From NCBI RefSeq assembly GCF_907164915.1, contig NC_061864.1:2034389-2098388 (forward strand): a DNA stretch of 64,000 bases, given 5' to 3'. This DNA is from Impatiens glandulifera (taxonomy: Eukaryota > Streptophyta > Magnoliopsida > Ericales > Balsaminaceae). The notes under the pieces were generated by a model. That model was not told the origin of the DNA. It made no database searches and saw only the letters and a program-made list of their open reading frames with translations. Positions 54,001-64,000 of the stretch are shown here, one piece after another; positions within the stretch are counted from its first letter, which is position 1, and each line of letters starts with the position of its first letter. The position numbers and the translations under genes are program-made.

Positions 54001-57000
54001 AATTAAATTGATCATTTTATGGTATAATACATACCAAGAATGAGAGAAACAAATCAGCAAACTTCTTGAAAAGGGTGTTAGTTGCCGCAGAACTAAAATG
54101 GTCAACTTTGTATGTAACATCTCCTTTGGTGCTTGTGATTTTCATTCCACCGTCACTGATTCTCTGTTGCATAATCTCAAGCTCTTGAACTAGACTGGAA
54201 ATAAGGATAAGAAACTTCACAGACGTGTCAGACTGATAGCTTTCTTTGCAGAAATCAGTTCCCTGAACTCGAAGAAGCTGCAAGAGTAAATGTGTCAATC
54301 CAAGATTGCCAATCACATAAGTAGTGATATCGCACACAAAAATTAAGCTGTCCCTTAAATATAAGTATGAGATGCATCGTAATAGAACAGAAGACACCAA
54401 TATCACCACAGATATTCCCCATGTATTAGCATGGGACCTCTGTATCAAAATAATTTAATTCTGTATGATGAAATGAGTAGAAACAGATTAAGGTTGATAT
54501 GTGGATATCTCTCTTAACTGGAGCATGGTATGAAGAAGCCCATATGAAAATAGAACCAAAAGAAACTGGAAACATGAGACAGATTGAAGCAAAACATATT
54601 CTGAAATCACACTCTTCAGCTAAACGGTTTCTCCAACTAGCGAATAAAACAATTTATATCTTATGGTACACAGAAAAATCAATTTAAAATCTTGTATCAA
54701 AGTAACAAGTGCAGTATTAACCTTTAGTGCAATTGTCACTAATATAACCCAGCATTAAGGGAAATAACCAGCACACGCACAAGGATGCTAAGAGAATGTC
54801 ACTTGGAAATGCATAGTGCATGATAATGAGGATAAAATAGCACTGCAAATTAAGAAAAAAATTCTGAATACCAGTGATAAAAAAAACTAACCATCAATAT
54901 GGGGTCTAAATCAGAATCCCTGTTGGTTACAAGAAAAACAACTTTAGCCCATCTCTTTGCTTCAGATTCCCAGGCATCTATCTCCTCATCATTGTAAGTA
55001 ACAGGAATACCATTGGAACAGTTGGAACGAATGAAACTTAAAGGAAAATTACTAATATTTTCCCAAAGCTTGGAGCACCAACAACTTGAATCAAGATGCT
55101 TGTGAATTGGAGCTTGCAACCATTCATGTACTTTCTCATATAAAGGACCTCAAATTGAGAAAAAAAAAACAAGTAGATGGATTCAACAAACATCCAAACA
55201 GAATACCAATAAGATTACAAATAGGACAGAAACATGAAGCTGGAGTTTGAAGTGCAAAAGATGAAAAGAAGGCCACAGATAGTCCTACCACCATAATCAG
55301 AAAATTCCCGGGGCACGGCTGAAATGAAGAGCAGAAGGACCTCAAAAGGCACATCAAATGCATGAATAGTTGAAGAAATGGCATCCAGGATCTTTTCACA
55401 AACTAGATATTTAAGAAAATATTCAGACACTATCATTAAACTATCCACTGATATTTGCTCAACCAATGTAAAGATTAGTATACAGTAAAAGCTAAACAGG
55501 AAAATGAACAGAGACCTTGAAGACGATATTTAGGATTGAAATGTTGTTTGCTATTCTCGATTACATATCTCAAAACATCCAGCAATTTTATGTCCTCACT
55601 GTGAGGGACACTTTCTGTAACAGCTTCAACTGAGACCATGTCAGGACCATTGGACAATTTAACAACTCCATTCCTGTGAACTCGAGCTCCAATAGCAGCT
55701 GAAGCAATGCATTCTGCAAGGCTCATCAATCCAGCTCGCCCAAAGGAATGCTTTCTAGCAACAGAGGCTAAATTCCTCAGGAAACTAATATGTTTCCTGC
55801 AGTCATACGCCACAATGAAAAGTGAGTTAAGTGGAAGAAGTACTCCATTCTGCTTGTGCAAATGATAAACTTCATAACAATTCCAAGAGACTTGTAACTG
55901 GGGGATAATCAACTTTTATTAGTTTCTCAACAAAAATAGGAAACATGACGTCTGTAGCTAATTTATGGATAAATGCATCTGGAGGCAACTAGTGTAACAA
56001 TCATAACCAGCTGTGACTCAAAAAAGACTAATTAACAGTATAGAGTACCTTGAATTTAGGTAACTAGAATATTGGTGAAAAAATTTCACTGCACCTTTGA
56101 TAGTCCTTGAAGAGTAGTTGCCTTTAGCTCCTACACCACAAAAATGATGAGAAGTACAACATAAATAATCAGCAGTATTACAGAACACATAGTACAATAA
56201 AATAATTACTTGAACCGATAGAGCCCAACAAGTAGTGCATATGTGGTTATAAGAGAACTATTTATCTATTTGATCACAGTACATGCAAGCATAATCTAAT
56301 CAAGTTACTTATAGTAATATTCAGAAGTCAACATACAAAAGGCGAGCACACGGGAATTCAGGCTGCACAATTTGTACTGGAGGTAGCTAAATGTGTATAG
56401 CTTGGAAGCAGAGGTTAAAATGAATGATGGTGCATGGAGTTCTTTCACCAATTAACCAATAATAGAAATTTGAGAAAGTACCAAATTCTTTATGATGCAC
56501 AGGATCATCTAATCCTTTAATAAATGGACCAAGCAGGAATACTTCAGGGACAAGTTTCACACAACTTCCATAGCTGGACCACTCTATGTCCAAAAAAGAG
56601 TCCATGATCAAGGATCGAACTGCAGTGCAACAAACCAGAAAATGTAAGAACTGGAGAATCAACAATGAATCACACAAAACTAAAACAAGAAGTCAAATAA
56701 ATCAAATTTTGTAATAAGATACTAATACAACAAATGAACTTTAATTAATTTTTCAATACCAGCACCAGTAAGTTATAATACCATGAGGGTTATCATGTGA
56801 GAATCCCCTCTCCCACAAAATAATTAACCAACTAAACATTTCTGATGATGCCCCTATTTCATTCTGATGAAGTCCTTCACAAATATGGCTTGAAGTAACA
56901 CCACATTCTACGGAAGAATGCAATAACAAAGTTATCTGCAAAAGGCATTGTACTATCAGTTACTTATAATGTAAAACAATAATGTTGAAGCATATTGCTA

Positions 57001-59768
57001 AGAGATTGACTAGACCTTGGATATTGAAATCTCAACAACCAAGAGCATTCAAAATGCACAAGGATTTTTACTATATCATAGGCAATATCACATTCCATGG
57101 TCACTAATATACAAAGATCAAATTGTAGATAATTTTCACTCTTGCAAACTATAGCCTATAACCAAGTAAATTTCTTTACTCAAAATTATCACAAATATAC
57201 GAGATTCTGAACTTATGCAGAAAATAGATATGTGTACATTGCTCATTCCATCATCCCTGTCAGTCAATAGATTGATAATGAGCCTATTTGAAAAAACACT
57301 TAAGTTAAAATTTTGAAAGTAATTTAATTTTTTTGGTATAAGATTGTTTCTAAATTATGATCAAATTATTTTGTTGGATCATCGATCATCATCCAGATTA
57401 TAGTGTGAATTTTGTTGTTTCATTTGGTAGACAAATTATTTTTTAGATCATGATCCAAATTATATTGTATAGAGAAATTTTTTTCACAATCATCACTATG
57501 ACTATTTTATGGATCATGATCAAATCATTTTTAGATCATTGTGATTTTTCACAAATATAACAAATTTGTATCATCGTCAAAGTGAAAAAAAAATGCTGAT
57601 AAAACAGCCCATTGTGTTTTTTAATTTTCATAAGTAACCAGCATAGAGCATATTCCCAATACTCTGGAGCCAGGACTAACTATAGGATTTCGGAATCAAA
57701 CGTTGGATGAATTTGTCAAAAGGAAGCATGATAACCTGATGGTTCCAAGCGGCTTCAACCAGGTGAGTACCATATTCTTCCAGCATTTCATACAGAAGAA
57801 AGAATGCTCCCCATTTATGATGTGTGTCATATTCTTTCCCAACGCCCAATGATTTGGCTTCAGTTTCAGCCCATCGCTCCTTTTTTGTTAAAGCATGAGT
57901 TGTAGAACTTTTTGAATTTGACAACCTATCAGAAATGTCTGGATGAATTAACTCATCTAACTGTAAAACCATCTTCAGTATATGCAGTGATTGTTTCCTC
58001 ACTATGCCCTCATCATCAACCTACAAGGAAAAATACAAAAAAGTTGAAAACTCTTCAAAAGAAACAAAAGAAGTTGGTATCCAGGATCCTATACCAAAAG
58101 CAAAACAAGGTATTGGTAAATAACAGGGGCAGTAAGTACCAAGCCTCTTTTTATTTCACTCCAAAAATCTGTTTCCGCTCTAATATCAAATCCTTTTCCC
58201 TTGTTAATTGCATTAGATCCTTCATATCCATTAAGGAAATTGGAGAAATACAAAGAAAGCACACTATATGCATCTGCTCTCTCTATCCTTCCCAATGGGA
58301 AAAGATCTCTGCAGCACATCCATATTTTCTCAAAGAAATATTCCCTGAAATTATAAGTATGATGTTAAGCTGTTAAAGAGGTAACTAACTCTGGCTCCAA
58401 AGTAGAGGTCACAAGAGCATTTTACTTCACAGAATAAGTATATGATAGTATTTTCATTCTATTACCTGGAAAGGACGTTTACTTGTCCACCAGCCATAAC
58501 TTCAAAAGAATTGCAAAAAAGAAATGCTTTGAATATGCTGGGTAAAAGAACTCTTATTGCGGAAGATCGAGGTTCAACAGCATCCATAAGCATTCGTAGG
58601 GCCATGCTACTTAGATCCCAAAGCATATTTCCTGCAATCTTTCCAGCAACAGGCCTACTTGAATATTGACTCAGAGCAATCTCCAATACTGATGCTAGAA
58701 TTTTGCAAGAAACATGCAATGGAATTGCATCTGCTTTGATTTCTGTATCAGTTTCTTGATCCTTGCAAGTCTGGAAGAAGGAGAATCTACTCCATTGGTA
58801 AACTGCCATCTCTTCACTTTGGACCATTCCCATAGACGTGCCAACCAATCTCAGGAAAAAGGGAAACAAAGTTGTTTCTACAACCTCCCAATTATTTGTC
58901 TCATTCGCAGCATCAATGAATGAAGCCACAGTCTGGGTTTGAAATAATGGGGAAAAATAGTAAATAAGCAGTCCATACTTCAACAAATTTATGATACAAG
59001 CCTTAATGTATAGAGGAGCATATAAATTCCTACTTCACCTCACTGAGTATGTTAAAATCATCTGGGTGCAGTTGCCTTGTCATCGGAGCTAAAACGTAGC
59101 GAAAATATGCCTGCAATAGACCAAGATTTGCTCCTGTAAAGGAAATCCTAAATTAATCTTTCCATAAGCATACAAGTAAAGAAACTAAATCATGTGCCAT
59201 AAAAGTATGCAGCTATCAAAGTAATTGTAATATGAACACCTAAATCTCCACTTGAAAAATCTGTTACATGGGTTTCTATCTAGTGTAAATAAAACACTTA
59301 CCGGGCTTCTTTAGCAAGTGACAAAGAGCGGAAATGAAGGACCTGAGATAATTACAAGTAACAGTATCGAACTTTTCACCACGGTGGAGAATGTCCTGCC
59401 ACGATTATAAGAAAAAAACGTAATTAAGTTGAGGATTTACATTTCAACTCGGTGATATGAGCTAACATGCATATGTTAAGACAGCAGACCATATTGCAAT
59501 AAGCTCGTAAATGAAAACATAATGAAATAACATGTTATGCAGTCACTTCAAAACCTAGTTGAGGGTCATGATTTAGATTTGGAAGCACCTTAGTAAGATG
59601 AGGAAAAGCATCCAAAAGCGCAGATAAGAGAGACGATGGGGTCAAGCTTGTGGAAGCAGTGACGCAGTCCAACATTGCCGGTACGGCCACCGGAGGGACT
59701 TGCCGGAAGCTGTTGGAGAGAGAAGAAACGTATGCATCCATTGAAGTGGTGTTGGATGCTCCGGACAT
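45030..59768 (-). CDS. TARBP1-type SpoU-family RNA 2'-O-methyltransferase, large multi-exon gene
   Basis: Probable tRNA Gm18-type ribose methyltransferase (SPOUT fold, AdoMet-dependent) with a long helical N-terminal extension, as in human TARBP1. The catalytic domain lies at the C-terminus: [20 protein letters not shown] then ARTCEVF (exon 46129-45978 into 45882-45812), [14 protein letters not shown] (45528-45372), then [12 protein letters not shown] and [20 protein letters not shown], with stop TGA at 45030 (45200-45030). These are SpoU motifs 1-3, with the AdoMet-binding knot. N-terminal exons are 59768-59589, 59395-59302, 59133-59039 and 58932-58466. Further exons lie near 58345-58136, 58020-57738, 56940-56783, 56625-56482, 55800-55513, 55466-55288, 55145-54890, 54280-54034, 53945-53788, 52994-52852, 52760-52520, 52106-51980, 51560-51433, 51136-50974, 50866-50716, 50600-50500, 50370-50207, 49529-49421, 49240-49165, 48787-48739, 47879-47735, 47266-47133, 47044-46968 and 46749-46491. 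Middle boundaries are approximate. The protein is about 1,800 residues. Confidence 0.92.
45598..45730 (-). mobile_element. tRNA-derived SINE in a TARBP1-type gene intron
   Basis: Minus-strand reading gives AGTAACTCAAGTG (box A-like), GGGTTGATTCCC (box B-like), GTTGTGCTAGACTCCTCC in the body, and a terminal A tract. The body matches the SINE copies at 4.7 and 49.7 kb. Target duplication was not resolved. Confidence 0.65.
49721..49892 (-). mobile_element. tRNA-derived SINE in a TARBP1-type gene intron, with target-site duplication
   Basis: Minus-strand reading gives GGTAGCTCAAGTGGAAAGAG (box A) and a degraded box B, then GTTGTGCTAGCCTCCTCC, ending in an A tract. The 9-nt repeat AGATATCTT flanks it at about 49712-49720 and 49893-49901. 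It belongs to the family seen at 4.7 and 45.6 kb. Like them it lies inside an intron in the transcribed orientation. Confidence 0.78.
53360..53450 (+). mobile_element. Possible SINE remnant of a different type
   Basis: ACGTGGCATGATGGTTGAGA resembles a Pol III box A, and TGTTCAAGACTTAG a weak box B about 30 nt on, within a TARBP1-type intron. No target duplication or tail was recognised. Confidence 0.3.
57270..57600. repeat. Repetitive intron segment rich in GATCATGATC motifs
   Basis: In the intron between exons near 57738 and 56940, short related words recur: ATGATCAAATTATTTT, GATCATCGATCATCATCC, GATCATGATCCAAATTAT, GATCATGATCAAATCATT. They could be a small decayed inverted-repeat element. 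No ends were defined. Confidence 0.35.
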
Positions 59769-59769
59769 C

Positions 59770-60320
59770 TACAAAGCTATGAGATTGACTAGTGAAAGTT
59801 AACTATAACAGTAAAATACAAGTGTGTAGTCCTGCAATTTCAACAGAAAACGGCCATTGATAAACCCTAGTCTTAAACCCAGGGATTTTGCTCTCAAAAT
59901 AATAAGAACAAAAATAATGCTTAGGATTATAAATTAAATAAGATTCAAATTTTTATGTTTTTTCTTCCCGTTTTTTTTTGTTGATAAAAAAATTGTTTCA
60001 TTTTCCTAAATTCAAATTTTATTTAATTCGAAAATAATGCTCCATTCAAATATATTTTTTTATTAAACCTTTAAAAAATACTTAATTTTTTTTGGCTAAC
60101 ATATATATATATATATTATGGATCTACATTATGCTACTTTTAAAATTTCAAAAAAATAAAATAAAAATAATAATATTTTTTTTCTTTTTAAAATAAGGTC
60201 AAATTAATCTTTAATTATCTAACTTTTTTTAATATAATTTATTATTATGTAAAAATTTATTTTATTTTGTTTTTTAAGTCACCCATTTTTTTTTAAATTA
60301 ACCTAACTCTAAATTTATTG

Positions 60321-60371
<51 letters not shown>

Positions 60372-62018
60372 CAGATTTAAAATAAGAAAGCATATTTAAA
60401 GATTGTTTCAAAAATATTAAATATTAATTTGTTTAAAAAAATGAATTATTTTATGTTATGGCACTTTTAAAAATTTTATAAAAGTTTTTGGTGATTTTTT
60501 TTATCATGAGTTTAGGTTTATTATCATGAGTTAATATGAGTTTATTTTTTTAATTAAAATATTATTAGTGGAAATAAATTTAAAATATTTTTAAATAAAA
60601 TATTTGTAAAACTACTATGATAAATTAGTTTTAGTGATATAGAATAAATTTATTATAGCATTGTATATATTCTTATAACTTATCTAGATTTGACTGCTTC
60701 CAAATGTCTCTTTCTCACATTTTTTTTCTCACAAGAGAGTAAAAAATGTACTAAAGTCTAAAAAAAATTGAAAAGGAAAAATGGGAGCAATCAAATTTGC
60801 AATAATTTGATACGCTAATATTTTTTCCGTGTGTTTTAGAACAAGGTTAACCAACCTATTAACTAATCAATTACAATAAATTGGATCCAATTTTGCAATT
60901 TTTTATTCTGCAGTATCTCGACATCGACGTGACATAAGCGTGAAAGAAGTTCAATAATCAGTTTTATTTTTATAAGGGCTAAAATCACTTATTTTAGCTT
61001 TTTTACTCCATATTGTAAGGTGGATCTCGAAAGATACGAAAAATTTCCCTCAAAGCCGTACATACGACTTTCATCGAATACGGCTATGATTTAAAATGAG
61101 ATTCAAATTCTTTCCGATTGTCAAGAAATTGTTAATGATATAAATTTTATGAACAATTTTTCTTATTGGCAAACTAAATCAATCTGACATAACATATATC
61201 AATCCCTTCAACAAAATCAAGAATACATAATCGAATGAATTCTTATAACCAACAATCTCACTGCACATTAGATCGCAAAAAAAAGAATAAAATTTTCCAA
61301 AAGAGTGGACCGAACAAAATAAGAATATATTTAAACTTTTATTTTTCAAGAATTTCGAACGATCCAAAAACTGAGGAAGAATAGTATAAAGGGAGCAAAC
61401 AAATCTAAGTCGACGAAACGATGCAGAAAGTAGAACAATGACAAATTAAGTGAGAGATGACTTACCGAGAACTCGGAATCCGTGCTCAAAGTAGTTTTTT
61501 AAAATTTGAAATATGACTTAATTTAAGTATATTTAATTTCTTATATGTGGTCTTTTTTTCATTTTTAAGTAAAATATCACGTATCAAGCATTCCTAAACA
61601 TTATGAAATATATACCTTTGAAAAAAAAATATATAAAAAAAAAAACAATTTTAGTCATGCTAGCTTAGCTATATTTAAAAAAAATTGCTAATAACATATA
61701 AAATGTTTTATAAATGTAAATGTAACATTGGGATTAAAGTTATTAAAAATGAGTTATAAGTACATAATATTAAGAATATAAATAATAAGTTAGATGTGAT
61801 GTAATTTATTTATATTTTATTAAGGGATTGATTAATCTAAAAAAAACCTCTGGTCTAAAGCTGACTCAGAACTGAGTTCCCAAGTGCCATCCATCTCCTA
61901 CTACCACTTCCAAAAAGTACAACTGACGCCAGTGAGGGAGAGAGCGCTTTACACGCATACACATCAGAGAGAGTGTGAGTCGCCGTCTCTTCTCCGGTCC
62001 TCCCTCCATACTCCGAAG
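59770..62018. promoter_or_regulatory. Divergent intergenic region of the methyltransferase and UGLYAH genes
   Basis: About 2.2 kb between two genes that point away from each other. It is AT-rich, with an (AT)n tract at about 60331-60365 and poly-T runs. The last ~100 bp before the UGLYAH ATG are CT-rich (GTCTCTTCTCCGGTCCTCCC), a likely leader. No ORF here is supported. Confidence 0.5.
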
Positions 62019-64000
62019 ATGCAGAGCTTCTCAGTATGCTCTCTCCATTCACGCTTTCTTCTACCAATCATTCTGAGTAAGTATAATCAATTAACGCTTT
62101 CATTCTCTTCAAATTGTTCAATTACTCGTTTTTTAATTCATAGCTTCGATTGAATAACGTCCAACTATGGAAACAGGTATTCTCCATGTCGCGCTGGCAC
62201 AGGAAGGATTCTGTTCTCAACCGTCGTCGTCGATCGTCAATTCAGATTCCATTACCACGCCTCTCTATTGGAAAGTCACAAATCCCACGCTTTCTCCTTC
62301 CCATTTACAAGGTCAGCGCCGGCAAATGCAATAGATCTCAATGAATACAAAAAAAAACATAACTATTTCTTTATTCTTTGATGCTAATCTCTGCTTTTGG
62401 TTCCAGTATTGCTCTCTATTAGTTAGCAGAAAGAAAAAAAAGGAAACATGCCAGTGTATTCTCCAATTGCATAATCAAAACAGAGTTTAGGATAACGGTT
62501 TATTTATGATGGAAATGAGCTCCTTCAACCATTATAATGCTTCATAGCTATTCAGGAGTTACATAGTTTTGTTTGTTTCTGGCAGATTTACCAGGATTTA
62601 CTCGCAGTGTGTACAAGAGAGACCACGCTTTAATCACGCCCGAAAGTCAAGTTTTCAGCCCTTTGCCCGACTGGTATTATTATCTCCACCTTCAAGCTCA
62701 GATACATTGCAATAGATTTTTAGCTCTAATCCAACTCAACTTTCCTTAACAGGACTAATACTTTAGGAGCTTATCTCATATCACCAGAAATGGGAGCACA
62801 TTTCGTTATGTACCTTGCTAAGATGCAAGGTTAGTTTGATATAAATGAATCTAACCAATGTGATTTCTACGTATCAATACATTTTGCTTCTTCTTTTTTT
62901 GGTGGCAGAAAATTCAAAATCTGCAATTCCTAAAGATGATGTTGAAAGGTGGGGATTACTTTACTGGCTACCCAAAGGAAGTTGGTTGTGAAGTACTTTT
63001 TTTCTTTTCATGTTTTTATGTCTTCTGTTTTACTGTCTTTTCTAGGTTCATTTTTGTGGTTCAGGGCTCAGCGGTGTTAACTAGTGTGTCGAGCCTCAGC
63101 CAAGAATTGTCGGTACATGAGTTTGATTGACTTCTATTTTCTCGGATTTATGCAGGTCCCTAATTGATTACATAATGCTTTTTCAATACCATCTTCTTCT
63201 CTCTCGAATGCAGGTAGATTCATATGCCTACATACCTCCAAATCTAGAACACTTGATCACAAGTACCTATGTAACTACTGTTCTTGTTGTATTTGAGAGA
63301 AGGTTTGGATCTTCTTTTGTACAACATTGATGAACAGCCTCCATCAAATAAACAATTAAATAAAAAAGAAGATTTGTGTATGCTGTCAATGTTTCTGAAT
63401 AAGCTGAATTATTCTTTCTTCTTAGTTATGTTGCGCTGAAGAATCATACGACGGAGCTCATTGTGAGTTCAACAGATAGACAACCACTTCTCGATACTCC
63501 TGGGGAGGTAATATTTTCACTGCTTTTGATTCATCAGACTCTGAAGTGTACAGATTGAAATCAGTTGTTTAGGACATTGTTACATGATGGTTCCCGATTT
63601 TTAGGTATTTGAACTCAGGAAGCTTCTTCCAACATCAATCCCTTATGACTTCAACATTCATGTGAGTATCAAATTATTTTCTTACCACTTTTTTCTGGGC
63701 CGATGTAACATGTATTGAAAATAACTGTATAACTGTATGCGCAGATAATGGATTTTCAGCCAGGAGAATATCTTAATGTCAAGGTATTATTGTTTATCCT
63801 TGCCCTTTTATAGTTGAACAATTTCCTCATTATACTATGGCATTTTATAGGAGATCCATTACAATCAGCATGGCTTGTTGCTTTTAGAAGGACAAGGGAT
63901 TTATCGATTAGGTGATAACTGGTGAGTTTCTTCGCATCAGCTGACTTGGCTTGCGAATTGGGGTTTGATTTAACAACAAAACTTCATCATCTCTTTTAGG
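62019..64000 (+). CDS. UGLYAH: (S)-ureidoglycine aminohydrolase, 3' end beyond the window
   Basis: Enzyme of plant ureide (allantoate) breakdown: it releases ammonia from (S)-ureidoglycine to give ureidoglycolate, in the endoplasmic reticulum, using Mn2+ in a bicupin fold. Exons: 62019-62076, 62177-62311, 62586-62673, 62753-62829, 62909-62948, 63046-63112, 63214-63302, 63426-63507, 63605-63661, 63745-63783, 63851-63921, and one starting at 64000. All joins keep frame. The hydrophobic N-terminus (FLLPIILSILHVALA) fits a signal peptide, followed by the family segment LYWKVTNPTLSPSHLQ. Further on are LPGFTRSVYKRDHALITPES, MGAHFVMYLAK, SYAYIPPNLEH, GEVFELRKLLP, MDFQPGEYLNVKE and HYNQHGLLLLEGQGIYRLGD. 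EYLNVKEIHYNQHG carries metal-ligand candidates of the second cupin. The nearest remembered relative is At4g17050, next to CLPR4 in Arabidopsis. Confidence 0.95.

Noticed and set aside
60331..60365. Long (AT)n tract, with others near 21838, 25730, 38069 and 52295
   Set aside because: Ordinary microsatellites typical of AT-rich plant intergenic and intron DNA, with no sign of another function.

Overview
The window is nuclear DNA of a flowering plant, almost certainly a eudicot. Genes have many short AT-rich GT-AG introns, intergenic DNA is very AT-rich, and the gene content is plant-specific: a P-type proton pump with the plant C-terminal YTV tail, AP2/ERF factors, a plastid ClpR subunit and ureidoglycine aminohydrolase. 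The species cannot be named from the sequence. From memory of the Arabidopsis map, the CDC7-like kinase, ClpR4, UGLYAH, an ERF pair and a SpoU/TARBP1-type methyltransferase all have counterparts on the same part of chromosome 4 (At4g16970 to At4g17610), so this looks like a conserved ancestral block.

Layout. 0.7-8.9 kb: plasma-membrane H+-ATPase, minus strand, 21 coding exons, with a SINE and a 156-bp tandem duplication in its introns. 8.9-14.4 kb: AT-rich DNA with a transposon-like insertion carrying a histone H3 pseudogene. 14.7-19.1 kb: tandem pair of group IX ERF factors with duplicated promoters, separated by a 908-bp foldback element with a perfect 10-bp target duplication. 19.1-24.4 kb: AT-rich repeats and a MITE. 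24.4-28.2 kb and 36.1-37.4 kb: an array of tRNA-Glu(UUC) genes (three identical copies, plus strand) interleaved with U5 spliceosomal snRNA genes (three copies and two relics, minus strand). 28.6-34.2 kb: CDC7-like kinase. 34.8-35.5 and 39.3-40.1 kb: duplicated small coiled-coil protein genes flanking one tRNA/U5 unit. 40.9-43.4 kb: ClpR4 (minus). 44.1-44.7 kb: small basic protein. 45.0-59.8 kb: TARBP1-type SpoU 2'-O-methyltransferase (minus). 62.0-64.0 kb: UGLYAH, running off the window end.

The genes do not form one pathway. They are independent housekeeping and regulatory genes. The most distinctive feature is the mixed tRNA-Glu/U5 snRNA array. It has not been annotated as proteins here: small ORFs lying over the U5 genes are spurious, because the sequence shows the invariant U5 loop 1, an Sm site, a 3' hairpin, a plant USE and a TATA box at Pol II spacing. 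Next most notable are the H3-pseudogene-bearing insertion that splits one ERF promoter, and the unusual features of the CDC7-like gene (GC-AG intron, in-frame minisatellite, DFN in place of DFG).
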